From NCBI GenBank assembly GCA_905215055.1, contig CAJMOH010000002.1:62001-126000 (forward strand): a stretch of 64,000 bases of DNA. The letters are read 5' to 3'. Below, in pieces: positions 1 through 8,182 of this stretch. The notes under the pieces are model-generated. The model was not told where the DNA came from. It did not search any database and worked only from the letters and a program-made list of their open reading frames with translations. Position numbers and translations under genes: made by a program. The DNA comes from an uncultured bacterium (lineage in GTDB: Bacteria > Bacillota > Clostridia > Oscillospirales > Acutalibacteraceae). Numbering within the stretch: the first letter of the stretch is position 1; the number at the start of each line of letters is the position of its first letter.

Positions 1-757
1 TCAAATAGTTGACGCTGTCCCCCATGGCCTCCTTCACATACTGATAGGGGGTGCCGGCGGCAATGACGCCAATCTTGGAGCCGTTGTCCTCCACCTGATT
101 GAGAGAGGTGGTCTCTGCGTAAGCGATGAGGGTTTTGGTGCGGGCCTCCACCTTTTCGTGCTTGGGCCGGGCAAAGGCGGGCAGCATGACGTTTTTGGCC
201 GGGTCCTTTTGATACTCCTTCAGGGGCAGCTCCTTCCGCTCTCCCTCCTCCACAATAGAGCGGGAGTGGGCGATGCGGGTGGTCAGCCGCAGGATCACCG
301 GGGTGTCAAACTGCTCGGACAGCTCGTAGGCCAGCTTGGTAAAGTCCTTACATTCCTGAGAATCAGCAGGCTCCAGCATAGGCACCTTGGCGGCCCGGGC
401 ATAGTTGCGGGAATCCTGCTCGTTCTGGGAGGAGTGCATGCCGGGGTCATCGGCCACGGCCAGCACCATGCCGCCGTTCACGCCGATGTAGCTCATGGTG
501 AACAGGGGGTCGGCGGCCACGTTCAGGCCCACATGCTTCATGGCGCAGAAGGACCTGGCCCCGCCGATGGAGGCGCCGCAGGCGGTTTCGGTGGCCACCT
601 TCTCGTTGGGCGCCCACTCGCAGTAGATCTCCGGATATTTGACAGCGGCCTCGGTGATCTCGGTGCTGGGGGTACCGGGATAGGCGGAAACCACCCGCAC
701 GCCGGCTTCATACAGGCCGCGGGCAACAGCCTCGTTGCCCAGGTAGAGTTGTTTCAT
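1..757 (-). CDS. iorA: Indolepyruvate:ferredoxin oxidoreductase alpha subunit (C-terminus beyond window)
   Basis: About 252 N-terminal residues are visible and the rest lies beyond base 1. The protein starts MKQLYLGNEAVARGL and contains SAYPGTPSTE, EWAPNEKVA and GLNVAADP, which match the N-terminal pyrimidine/TPP-binding domain of IorA. IorAB oxidatively decarboxylates aryl-pyruvates made by aromatic amino acid transamination and reduces ferredoxin in the cytoplasm. The ATG at 757 follows an AGAGGAAG ribosome site. The gene lies 19 bases after paaK on the same strand, so the two should be cotranscribed. Together they would turn aryl-pyruvate into aryl-acetyl-CoA and handle the free acid. The partner iorB is not in the window. 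Confidence 0.9.
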   Translation of the reverse strand, partial: MKQLYLGNEAVARGLYEAGVRVVSAYPGTPSTEITEAAVKYPEIYCEWAPNEKVATETACGASIGGARSFCAMKHVGLNVAADPLFTMSYIGVNGGMVLAVADDPGMHSSQNEQDSRNYARAAKVPMLEPADSQECKDFTKLAYELSEQFDTPVILRLTTRIAHSRSIVEEGERKELPLKEYQKDPAKNVMLPAFARPKHEKVEARTKTLIAYAETTSLNQVEDNGSKIGVIAAGTPYQYVKEAMGDSVNYL

Positions 758-776
758 GGGTAATCTTCCTCTCTTC

Positions 777-2099
777 TTATTCTTCCGGTTGGTTCCGCAG
801 GTCCAGCACCCGCTTGGCCTTGCCCTGGAACCGCTCCAGGCTCTTGGGAGAAACCAGGGTCACCTTGGTCTCCAGGCCCAGCACGCTCTTCAGGCGGTCG
901 TGGATCTTCTTTTGCAGGGCTTGCAGCTCCCCAAAGCTCTCCAGCAGAGAGGCGTCCACCAGCTCCACCTTGACCTCCAGGGTATCCAGGTAATTTCTCT
1001 TGCGGACCACCAGCTGATAATGGGGACCCACGTTCTCCATGCCTACCAGCACGCTTTCAATCTGGCTGGGGAACACGTTGACGCCCTTGATAATCAGCAT
1101 GTCGTCGGTGCGGCCCATGACCTTGTCCATCCGCACATGGGTGCGGCCGCAGGCGCAGGGCTCGTAATTCAGGCGGGTGATGTCCTTGGTGCGGTAGCGC
1201 AGCACCGGCATGCCCTTGCGGGTCAGGGTGGTGACCACCAGCTCTCCCACCTCCCCGGGAGCCTTCTGCTCCAGGGTGTCCTGGTCGATGATCTCCGGCA
1301 GGAAGGCGTCCTCCGCGAAGTGCAGCCCGCAGCGCAGGTGGCACTCACCGGAAACGCCGGGGCCAGTCAGCTCGGTCATGCCGTAGTTGTCGGTGACGGT
1401 AACGCCCAGGTTTTCCTCAATCCGCTGGCGCATCTCCTCGGTACAGCCCTCGCTGCCCAGGATGCCGTACCGCAGGCTGGCGTAGGCCTCCTTGGGATAG
1501 GGGCTTTCCCGAACCAGCTCTCCCAAATACAGGGCGTAGCTGGGGGTGGCCACCAGGCCGGTGACGCCGAAGTCCCGCATCATCATCAGCTGCTTCTCCG
1601 AATTGCCCGAGGAGGCGGGAATGACAGTGGCCCCCACCTTCTCCAGACCGAAGTGCAGGCCCAAGGCCCCGGTAAACAGGCCGTAGCCAAAGGAGATCTG
1701 GATAATATCATCGCTGGTGACGCCGGAGGCCGTGACAATGCGGGCCACAAAATCGGACCAGTTTTCAATGTCCTCTCTGGTATAGGCCCCCACCGTGGGC
1801 TTGCCTGTGGTGCCGGAGGAGGCGTGGATGCGGACGATGTCCCGCATGGGTACAGCCAGCATGCCAAAGGGATAGTTGTCCCGGATGTCATCCTTGGTGG
1901 TAAAGGGAATGTACTGAATGTCGGACAAGGTCTTGATCCTGTCGCCGCTGGTGATGCCCGCCACGCCCAGCCGCTCGTGATAGAAGGGAACGTTGTTGTA
2001 GCAGTAGTCCACCATCCAGCGCAGCCGCTCCAGCTGCAGGGCCTGAATGTCCGCCCGCTTCATGGTTTCGATGTCTTTTTGAAAAAACCTTGGTTCCAT
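777..2099 (-). CDS. paaK: Phenylacetate-CoA ligase
   Basis: A 440-residue AMP-forming acyl-CoA synthetase of PaaK type, of normal length. The ATP-binding loop SSGTTGKPT is at residues 94-102, YGMTE at 239-243, RYRTKD at 301-306 and GRTDDMLIIKG at 329-339. A CxCGRTH segment (residues 315-321) is also typical of the family. It activates phenylacetate or a related aryl acid (for example indoleacetate) with ATP and CoA. The gene precedes iorA in one transcript, so the aryl acid is probably an end product or intermediate of aromatic amino acid fermentation. The ATG lies about 100 bases downstream of a good promoter that overlaps the end of pdxY. Confidence 0.93.
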   Translation of the reverse strand: MEPRFFQKDIETMKRADIQALQLERLRWMVDYCYNNVPFYHERLGVAGITSGDRIKTLSDIQYIPFTTKDDIRDNYPFGMLAVPMRDIVRIHASSGTTGKPTVGAYTREDIENWSDFVARIVTASGVTSDDIIQISFGYGLFTGALGLHFGLEKVGATVIPASSGNSEKQLMMMRDFGVTGLVATPSYALYLGELVRESPYPKEAYASLRYGILGSEGCTEEMRQRIEENLGVTVTDNYGMTELTGPGVSGECHLRCGLHFAEDAFLPEIIDQDTLEQKAPGEVGELVVTTLTRKGMPVLRYRTKDITRLNYEPCACGRTHVRMDKVMGRTDDMLIIKGVNVFPSQIESVLVGMENVGPHYQLVVRKRNYLDTLEVKVELVDASLLESFGELQALQKKIHDRLKSVLGLETKVTLVSPKSLERFQGKAKRVLDLRNQPEE

Positions 2100-2202
2100 C
2101 GGCTTGTAAACCTTCCTTCCCGGCAGAGGAAATTCCGCCGGTGTAATGTGCTGCGGCTTTCCAGCGGTTCCATCGCTTTAAATCAGGAAAGCAGCTTTTC
2201 TT

Positions 2203-2231
2203 ATTTTACAGGAATTCTCCTCAATTTGCAA
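2203..2231 (-). promoter_or_regulatory. Promoter of paaK-iorA
   Basis: Read on the minus strand, the sequence is TTGCAA (2226-2231), 17 bases, TAAAAT (2203-2208). The -35 element overlaps the 3' end of the preceding kinase gene (stop at 2221-2223), so paaK-iorA can be expressed independently. The leader to the paaK ATG is about 95 bases, with no clear riboswitch fold. Confidence 0.6.
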
Positions 2232-3102
2232 CCATCTTTCGACAGGTTTCCATTTTTTCCGCCAGCCAGGGCAGGTGGCACTCAAATTTGGGGCCAAAGC
2301 GATGGTCGGGGCTTTTTTCAAAAGTGGTCTCGATGGTGCGCCAGGTAAATTCCGTGGCGGTGTCGCAGGCGTCCCGCAGAGATGCCCCGTTCAGCAGCCC
2401 CCCCAGCAGGGCCGAGGCGAACAGATCTCCCGTGCCGTGATAAAAGCCCTCGATCCGGTCGGTGAGGAACAGCTCTGCCCCGCCGGTTCCGGCGTCGTAG
2501 CAGGCCGTACCCAGGGTGCCCTCGTGCAGCCACACACCGGTGAGCACCGCCATGCTGGGACCCATCGCGCACAGCTCCCGCATAATCTCCCGGATCTCCT
2601 CCCGGGTGTACGGCCCCGGATTGTAGGGACGGCCCAGCAGGTGGCAGGCTTCGGTCATATTCGGCACCACAATGTCCGCCTTCCGGCACAGCCGGGCCAT
2701 GCCGTCGGCCATTTCGGGGGTGTAGGTGCGGTAGAGCTTGCCCCCATCCCCCATCACCGGGTCCACCATGACCAGGGTGTTTTCCTCCCGGAACCAGTCG
2801 AAGATCTGCTCCACCAGCCCGATTTGCCCGGCGCTGCCCAGAAAGCCGCTGTACAGGGACTGGAACCGGCAGCCCACCTTTCTCCAATGCTCCGCCATGG
2901 GCAGCAGGTCGCCGGTCAGGTCCCGGTAGGTGTAGCCTTCAAAACCGCCGGTGTGGGTGGAGAGCACAGCGGTGGGCATCACGCTGGTTTCCACCCCGCA
3001 GCAGGAGAGCACCGGCAGGGCCACGGTTAAGGAACACTTGCCCACCCCGGAAATATCGTGGATGGCAAGACAGCTCATTTCTTTGTAAATCACTGGGATC
3101 AC
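2221..3102 (-). CDS. pdxY: Pyridoxal/pyridoxamine kinase
   Basis: A 293-residue ribokinase-fold kinase of the PdxY/PdxK type. IHDISGVGKCSLTVALP at the N-terminus and the anion-hole motif GTGDLF near residue 230, with its catalytic Asp, are diagnostic. It phosphorylates B6 vitamers to supply PLP, the cofactor of aminotransferases. The GTG at 3102 sits after AAAAGGGC. An internal ATG at 3078 would give a protein starting MSCLAIHD, which matches family N-termini well, but its ribosome site is weaker. The gene has its own promoter upstream (3134-3162). Confidence 0.9.
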   Translation of the reverse strand: MIPVIYKEMSCLAIHDISGVGKCSLTVALPVLSCCGVETSVMPTAVLSTHTGGFEGYTYRDLTGDLLPMAEHWRKVGCRFQSLYSGFLGSAGQIGLVEQIFDWFREENTLVMVDPVMGDGGKLYRTYTPEMADGMARLCRKADIVVPNMTEACHLLGRPYNPGPYTREEIREIMRELCAMGPSMAVLTGVWLHEGTLGTACYDAGTGGAELFLTDRIEGFYHGTGDLFASALLGGLLNGASLRDACDTATEFTWRTIETTFEKSPDHRFGPKFECHLPWLAEKMETCRKMVAN

Positions 3103-3133
3103 GCCCTTTTCTTAAAAATCAACAGACGGATAC

Positions 3134-3162
3134 AGTGTAGTACAGGGAAGTGAAAATGTCAA
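3134..3162 (-). promoter_or_regulatory. Promoter of the pyridoxal kinase gene
   Basis: On the minus strand: TTGACA (3157-3162), 17-base spacer, TACACT (3134-3139). It lies about 30 bases upstream of the GTG start. Confidence 0.7.
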
Positions 3163-3240
3163 ACCGCTTAGGCGAGCCAGAACATTCCACAAAATTCATA
3201 AAAATAAGAAGAAATATTCAGCAAGTTTTTTAGAAGCAGG

Positions 3241-3269
3241 GTGCAACTATTTGTGAAATCTGGTATTCT
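3241..3269 (+). promoter_or_regulatory. Probable promoter of the SLH protein gene
   Basis: GTGCAA (3241-3246), 17 bases, TATTCT (3264-3269), about 60 bases before the ATG. The -35 is weak but the spacing is ideal. Confidence 0.45.
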
Positions 3270-3327
3270 TATAGGTGAAATGGGATGGCGGGAAACCGCT
3301 TTTTAAAAAGAAGGAGGTAAGGAACGT

Positions 3328-4854
3328 ATGAAAAAGAAGATCTTGAAACGGGTTGTCAGCCTGCTGCTGGGAGCGCTGCTTCTGGCGGGGTGCGCCCTGC
3401 CCGCGGGGGCGGCGTCTCCTTTCACCGACGTAAATAAGGACGCCTGGTACGCCCCAGCCGTGGAGTACGTCCGGGAAAGGGATTGGATGAACGGCGTGGG
3501 AAACAACCAGTTCGCTCCCCAGGCCGCCTTGGACCGGGCCACGTTTGCCCAGATTCTCTACAACCTGGCAGGCCAGCCGGAGCTGCCGGATGATTTCGGC
3601 CATTTCCTGGGGTTTGGCGATGTGGATCCTGGCAAGTGGTACAAAACTCCCACCTACTGGGCCTATTGGAAGGGACTGGCCACTGGAACGGGGGACGGGA
3701 AGTTTTCCCCCAGCCAGGCGGTCACCCGGGAGCAGATGGCCCAGATGCTCTACCGCTACGCCCAGGCCACCGGCAATGACGTGACCTTTGCCCAAGCGGC
3801 TGAGAAATTTCCAGATTATAAGGACTCCTCCGATTGGGCGTGCGACGCCCTGAACTGGGCGGTGTCCCACAACATCCTGGCGGGGGACGATAAGGGGAAC
3901 TTAAACCCCGCAGCTCCCGCCACCCGGGCGGAAGTGGCCCAGCTGCTGAAAAACGCCGCTCCCACTCTCGCGAAAAACGAGGTGTGGGAGTACGCCAGGC
4001 CCAGCCAGCTTTCCAAGTCCCTTGGCATTGGGGAAGGGGAATATCCCAAGGTGGACGGCTCCACCTCCACGCTGGCGCTGGTACAGAGCGCTTATGAAGC
4101 CATGTTTGACACTTGGGACGATTCCTTGTACCCCCACCAAGCATCCAAAACGGTGCCTTCCTACAAGAAGCTCATTGGCGGCGAAGTGGATCTCATTTTG
4201 ACGCCCTCTCCCTCCCAGGAGGTGTTGGACTTGGCCCAGGCCGCCGGTGTGGAACTGGAAACCCACAAAATCGCTTTGGAGGCCCTGGTGTTCATCACCC
4301 CGGCGGAAAACCCCACAGAGGACATCACCGGGGACCAGGTGCGGGAGATTTACACTCAATATGGCATCAAGAACTGGAAAGAGCTGGGCGGGCCGGACAA
4401 GGAGCTGGTGCCCCTGTGCCGCAACAGCGACAGCGGCAGCCAGTCCCAGCTGGACAACATGGTGCTGAAAGGCCAGGCCATCCACCCGGACATCTACAAC
4501 AACCTGCTGGAAACCACCATGCCGGGCATGCTGCGCGATACCGCTTACTATCATGTACATGGGCCGAATAAGGATTGCTACGCCTTGGGTTACACCCTGT
4601 ACGCCTACCTTCAGGGACACGCCGACGGGGACGGTTTGCGGGAGGATTTAAAAACGCTCTCCTATGAAGGTGTGGCTCCCACGGATGAAACCTTGCTCAA
4701 TGGGGAGTATCCTCTGGTGGACGGCTACTATGTGGTACTGCGAAAGGACACCCCGGAAGACACTCCCACCCGCAAACTGTTGCATTGGATGCTGGGCGAG
4801 GACTTTGCCCAGCGCATGGAGGCCGATGGATTTTTCCCCGCAACGGACCAGTAA
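3328..4854 (+). CDS. SLH-domain surface protein with PstS-like substrate-binding domain
   Basis: 508 residues. A signal peptide ends in a lipobox-like LLAGC (Cys22). Three S-layer homology repeats follow, at roughly residues 30-80, 88-145 and 155-210 (FTDVNKDAWYAPAVEYV, then FGDVDPGKWYK, then FPDYKDSSDWACDALNWAV). SLH domains bind pyruvylated secondary wall polymer. Residues about 230-505 look like a periplasmic-binding-like PstS fold, with DGSTST near the start, then LIGGEVDLIL and PTEDITGDQVREIY. The product is therefore expected outside the membrane, holding or sensing an anion-like ligand. No transporter gene is adjacent. A protein carrying both a possible lipid anchor and wall-binding repeats is unusual; ALPAGAA could instead be a signal peptidase I site. 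Ribosome site: GGAGG. Confidence 0.8.
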   Translation: MKKKILKRVVSLLLGALLLAGCALPAGAASPFTDVNKDAWYAPAVEYVRERDWMNGVGNNQFAPQAALDRATFAQILYNLAGQPELPDDFGHFLGFGDVDPGKWYKTPTYWAYWKGLATGTGDGKFSPSQAVTREQMAQMLYRYAQATGNDVTFAQAAEKFPDYKDSSDWACDALNWAVSHNILAGDDKGNLNPAAPATRAEVAQLLKNAAPTLAKNEVWEYARPSQLSKSLGIGEGEYPKVDGSTSTLALVQSAYEAMFDTWDDSLYPHQASKTVPSYKKLIGGEVDLILTPSPSQEVLDLAQAAGVELETHKIALEALVFITPAENPTEDITGDQVREIYTQYGIKNWKELGGPDKELVPLCRNSDSGSQSQLDNMVLKGQAIHPDIYNNLLETTMPGMLRDTAYYHVHGPNKDCYALGYTLYAYLQGHADGDGLREDLKTLSYEGVAPTDETLLNGEYPLVDGYYVVLRKDTPEDTPTRKLLHWMLGEDFAQRMEADGFFPATDQ

Positions 4855-5071
4855 GTTTCAGGATACATGGAGTAGAGCTGGACGGAATCTTCGGCACGGA
4901 CGGCCAGCTGTGGATGGCCGGGCGCGTCTGGCGCGACCTGGACTCTCAGCGGCGGCTTGTGTGCCTGCCTTTGGGGGATCTTTCCCGATTTTGGGACCGC
5001 TAAGCGCGCCGGGCATCCGCGCGGCGAAAATAAAGGGGAACATAGATTTTTAAGTAGAGAGAAGGCAGAGA
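4855..5071. other. Gap after the SLH gene; no supported gene
   Basis: An open plus-strand frame, out of phase with the SLH gene, runs on to a stop near 5003, but it has no start codon with a ribosome site in the gap. I see no RNA motif here. A terminator and the promoter of the next operon follow. Confidence 0.5.
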
Positions 5072-5099
5072 GGGCCGCTGGGAAACCGGCGGCCCTTTT
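5072..5099 (+). terminator. Intrinsic terminator
   Basis: Ten-base-pair stem GGGCCGCTGG / CCGGCGGCCC (one mismatch) closed by a GAAA tetraloop and followed by TTTT. It separates the SLH gene from the metG operon. Confidence 0.8.
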
Positions 5100-5117
5100 C
5101 CCTGGAAAAACAAGGGA

Positions 5118-5146
5118 TTTACAAAAGGGATGGAAAATGGTAAACT
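5118..5146 (+). promoter_or_regulatory. Promoter of the metG operon
   Basis: TTTACA (5118-5123), 17 bases, TAAACT (5141-5146), about 55 bases before the small ORF that precedes metG. Confidence 0.6.
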
Positions 5147-5200
5147 AAGTAGTAATTATCGGCATTTGGGTAGGCCGGCCGGAAGGAAGGGCGGGATTTC

Positions 5201-5308
5201 ATGAAGGGCTATAACCCAAAGAGGCGGATGCTGTTCGTCCGCATTACGGCGGCGGTGCTGGCCGTGCTGATGGTGGCCACGGTGTTCTCTGTGCTGCTGT
5301 TCCGGTAA
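5201..5308 (+). CDS. Small single-span membrane protein (35 aa)
   Basis: The ATG at 5201 follows GGAAGGAAGGGCGG, a strong ribosome site. The 35-residue product has a basic N-terminus (KGYNPKRR) and one hydrophobic segment of about 20 residues (AAVLAVLMVATVFSVLLF) ending in Arg. A promoter lies upstream and metG follows 62 bases later, so it should be cotranscribed with metG. No family is recognised. The topology predicts an N-in membrane peptide. Confidence 0.55.
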   Translation: MKGYNPKRRMLFVRITAAVLAVLMVATVFSVLLFR

Positions 5309-5370
5309 GAGAGCGTTCGTTTTGGTTCAATGAATTTTCGCCGCCCCGGCGGCATGGAGGGTAAATTAGA

Positions 5371-7329
5371 ATGAGCAACAAGGGTAAGTATTATCTGACA
5401 ACAGCCATTGCCTACACGTCCGGCAAGCCCCACATCGGCAACGTGTACGAGATTGTGCTGGCGGACGCCATTGCCCGCTTTAAGCGCATGGAGGGCTACG
5501 ACGTGTTCTTTCAGACCGGCACCGACGAGCACGGCCAGAAAAACGAACTGAAAGCCGAGGCCGAGGGCCTGACCCCCAAGGAGTTTGTGGACAAGGTGGC
5601 GGCCATCATCAAGGAGCAGTTCGACCTGATGAACGTTTCCTACGACCACTTCATCCGCACCACCGACGAGTACCACGAGAAAGAGGTGCAGAAGATCTTC
5701 AAGTACCTCTACGACAAGGGAGACATCTACAAGGGCGCCTATGAGGGCCTGTACTGCACCCCCTGCGAGAGTTTCTGGACCGAGAGCCAGCTGGTGGACG
5801 GCAAGTGTCCCGACTGCGGCCGGGAGGTTCACCCCGCCAAGGAGGAGGCCTACTTCTTCAAGATGAGCAAGTACGCCCCCCGGCTGATTGAGTATATCAA
5901 CCAGCATCCTGAGTTCATCCAGCCCGTGGCACGGAAAAACGAGATGATGAACAACTTCCTGCTGCCGGGCCTCCAGGACCTGTGCGTCTCCCGCACCAGC
6001 TTCAAGTGGGGCATCCCGGTGGAGTTTGACCCCAAGCATGTGGTGTACGTCTGGCTGGACGCGCTGACCAACTATATCACCGGCATTGGCTACCACTGCG
6101 GCGGGGAGAGTGAGGAGCAGTTTCAGAAGCTGTGGCCCGCGGACCTGCACCTGATCGGCAAGGACATCATCCGGTTCCACACCATCTACTGGCCCATCTT
6201 CCTGATGGCCCTGGACCTGCCCCTGCCCAAGCAGGTGTTCGGCCACCCCTGGCTGCTGATGAACGGGGGCAAGATGAGCAAATCCAAGGGGAACATCATC
6301 TATGCCGACGACCTGGTGAACATGTTTGGCGTGGACGCGGTGCGGTACTTCCTGCTCCACGAGATGCCCTATGACAACGACGGCAACCTGACCTGGGAGC
6401 TGGTGTGCGAGCGGACCAACTCCGACCTGGCCAACGTGCTGGGTAACCTGGTGAACCGGACCATCTCCATGAGCAACAAGTATTTTGACGGCTCTGTGAC
6501 CAACACCGGCGCCTCCGAGGCCGTGGACCAGGACCTGAAGGCTGTGGCCGCCGCCTGCCGGGACAGGGTGGATGAAAAGATGGCCAGCCTGCGGGTGGCC
6601 GACGCCATTACGGAGATCTTCGCGCTGTTCAAGCGGTGCAACAAATATATTGACGAGACCATGCCCTGGGCCTTGGCCAAGGACGAGGACAAGAAGCCCC
6701 GGCTGGCCCAGGTGCTCTACAACCTGGTGGACTGCATCACCCTGGGCGCCAGCCTGCTGGGGGCCTTTATGCCGGAGACAGCTGAGAAGATCCTGGCCCA
6801 GCTGAACGCCCAGGCCCGGGATTGGGAGGATCTGGACAAGACCGGCCTGTATCCCAGCGGGAGCAGGGTGACGGACAAGCCGGAAATCCTCTTTGCCCGG
6901 CTGGACGTGGACGAGGTGATGGACAAGGTCACCGCGATGGAGGAGGAGCGCCAGCCCAAGCCGGAGATTGAGGTGGAGCCTCAGCTGACGGAGCAGGTGG
7001 ACTTTGACACCTTCTGCAAGTGCGATTTCCGGGCGGTGAAGGTGAAGGCCTGCGAGGCGGTGAAGAAGAGCCAGAAGCTGCTGCGCTTTACCCTGGACGA
7101 CGGCACCGGCGTGGACCGGCAGATCCTTTCCGGCATTCACAAGTGGTACGAGCCGGAGGACCTGGTGGGCAAAACCCTGGTGGCCATTGTGAACCTGCCC
7201 CCCCGAAAGATGATGGGCCTGGAGAGCTGCGGCATGCTGCTCTCCGCGGTGCACACGGAAAAGGGCGAGGAGGTGCTCCACCTGATGATGGTGGACGACA
7301 GCATTCCCGCCGGGGCCAAGCTCTGTTAA
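5371..7329 (+). CDS. metG: Methionyl-tRNA synthetase
   Basis: 652 residues, full length for the form with a C-terminal tRNA-binding domain. A class I HIGH-type motif (GKPHIGN) lies near residue 17 and KMSKSKGN near residue 303. A zinc knuckle region (CTPCESF ... CPDCGREV) is at about residues 128-153. The C-terminal 110 residues form an EMAPII-like tRNA-binding domain (CDFRAVKVKACE ... ILSGIHKWYEPEDLVGK). It charges tRNA-Met. GGAGGG precedes the ATG. It begins a tight group with tatD (4-base gap) and a radical SAM gene. No T-box is seen upstream. Confidence 0.97.
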   Translation: MSNKGKYYLTTAIAYTSGKPHIGNVYEIVLADAIARFKRMEGYDVFFQTGTDEHGQKNELKAEAEGLTPKEFVDKVAAIIKEQFDLMNVSYDHFIRTTDEYHEKEVQKIFKYLYDKGDIYKGAYEGLYCTPCESFWTESQLVDGKCPDCGREVHPAKEEAYFFKMSKYAPRLIEYINQHPEFIQPVARKNEMMNNFLLPGLQDLCVSRTSFKWGIPVEFDPKHVVYVWLDALTNYITGIGYHCGGESEEQFQKLWPADLHLIGKDIIRFHTIYWPIFLMALDLPLPKQVFGHPWLLMNGGKMSKSKGNIIYADDLVNMFGVDAVRYFLLHEMPYDNDGNLTWELVCERTNSDLANVLGNLVNRTISMSNKYFDGSVTNTGASEAVDQDLKAVAAACRDRVDEKMASLRVADAITEIFALFKRCNKYIDETMPWALAKDEDKKPRLAQVLYNLVDCITLGASLLGAFMPETAEKILAQLNAQARDWEDLDKTGLYPSGSRVTDKPEILFARLDVDEVMDKVTAMEEERQPKPEIEVEPQLTEQVDFDTFCKCDFRAVKVKACEAVKKSQKLLRFTLDDGTGVDRQILSGIHKWYEPEDLVGKTLVAIVNLPPRKMMGLESCGMLLSAVHTEKGEEVLHLMMVDDSIPAGAKLC

Positions 7330-7333
7330 GGCC

Positions 7334-8143
7334 ATGACGGAACAACTGGAACTGCACGCCGCCCCACCGCGGTGGAACCATATTTTCGACTCCCATGCCC
7401 ACTACGACGACGCCCAGTTTGACAGCGACCGGGAACAGCTGCTGGGCTGGACCCTGCCGGAAAAGGGCGTGGCGGGCATTGTGAACATGGCCGCGAATCT
7501 GGAGAGCTGCCAAACCACACTGGAGCTGACCCGGCGGTACGACTTTATCTGGGGCGCCGCGGGAGTCCACCCGGAGGACGCCCGAGACTTGCCGGAGGAC
7601 TGGCTGGAGCAGGTCCGCCGTTTTTTGGAAGAGCCGAAAATGGCGGCGGTGGGCGAGATTGGCCTGGACTATCACTGGCTGGACGAATGCCCCAAGGACC
7701 GGCAGCGGGAGGTTTTTGAGGCCCAGCTGAGGCTGGCCAAGGAGCTGGCTCTGCCAGTGGTGGTTCACGACCGGGAGGCCCACGCCGACACCCTGGAATT
7801 TCTCAAAAAGTACCGGCCAGCCGGGGTGGTGCATTGCTTCTCCGGCAGCTGGGAAACCGCCCGGGAAATTTTGGGTCTGGGCATGTACATTGGTCTGGGC
7901 GGGGTGGTCACCTTTAAAAACGCCCGGCACGCGGTGGAGGTGGCCCAGAACATTCCCCTGGAGCGGCTGGTGCTGGAAACTGACGCCCCCTATATGGCCC
8001 CTGTACCCTATCGGGGCAAGCGGAACGACTCTTCCCTGATCGCCTGTGTGGCGGAGAAAATCGGCGGGCTGCGGGGAATGGACCCCCAGGAGGTGCTGGA
8101 CATCACCGCGGAAAACACCCGCAGGCTGTTTGGAATTGACTGA
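7334..8143 (+). CDS. tatD: TatD-family metal-dependent DNase
   Basis: 269 residues with the full amidohydrolase metal-ligand set: FDSHAHYDD, GVHPED, AVGEIGLDYHW, VVHDREAH, VVHCFSGSWE and ETDAPYMAP. The family acts as a 3'-5' exonuclease or endonuclease on DNA with divalent metals. It starts four bases after the metG stop, a very common metG-tatD arrangement in Firmicutes. Confidence 0.93.
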   Translation: MTEQLELHAAPPRWNHIFDSHAHYDDAQFDSDREQLLGWTLPEKGVAGIVNMAANLESCQTTLELTRRYDFIWGAAGVHPEDARDLPEDWLEQVRRFLEEPKMAAVGEIGLDYHWLDECPKDRQREVFEAQLRLAKELALPVVVHDREAHADTLEFLKKYRPAGVVHCFSGSWETAREILGLGMYIGLGGVVTFKNARHAVEVAQNIPLERLVLETDAPYMAPVPYRGKRNDSSLIACVAEKIGGLRGMDPQEVLDITAENTRRLFGID

Positions 8144-8182
8144 AAGCCGCCGGATATTTTGAGAAAGGAATCTGACAAGACA

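Noticed and set aside
5209..7335. Long open frame on the minus strand across metG
   Set aside because: It is the antisense shadow of a GC-rich coding gene, with low-complexity His/Gly/Val-rich translation and no ribosome site.
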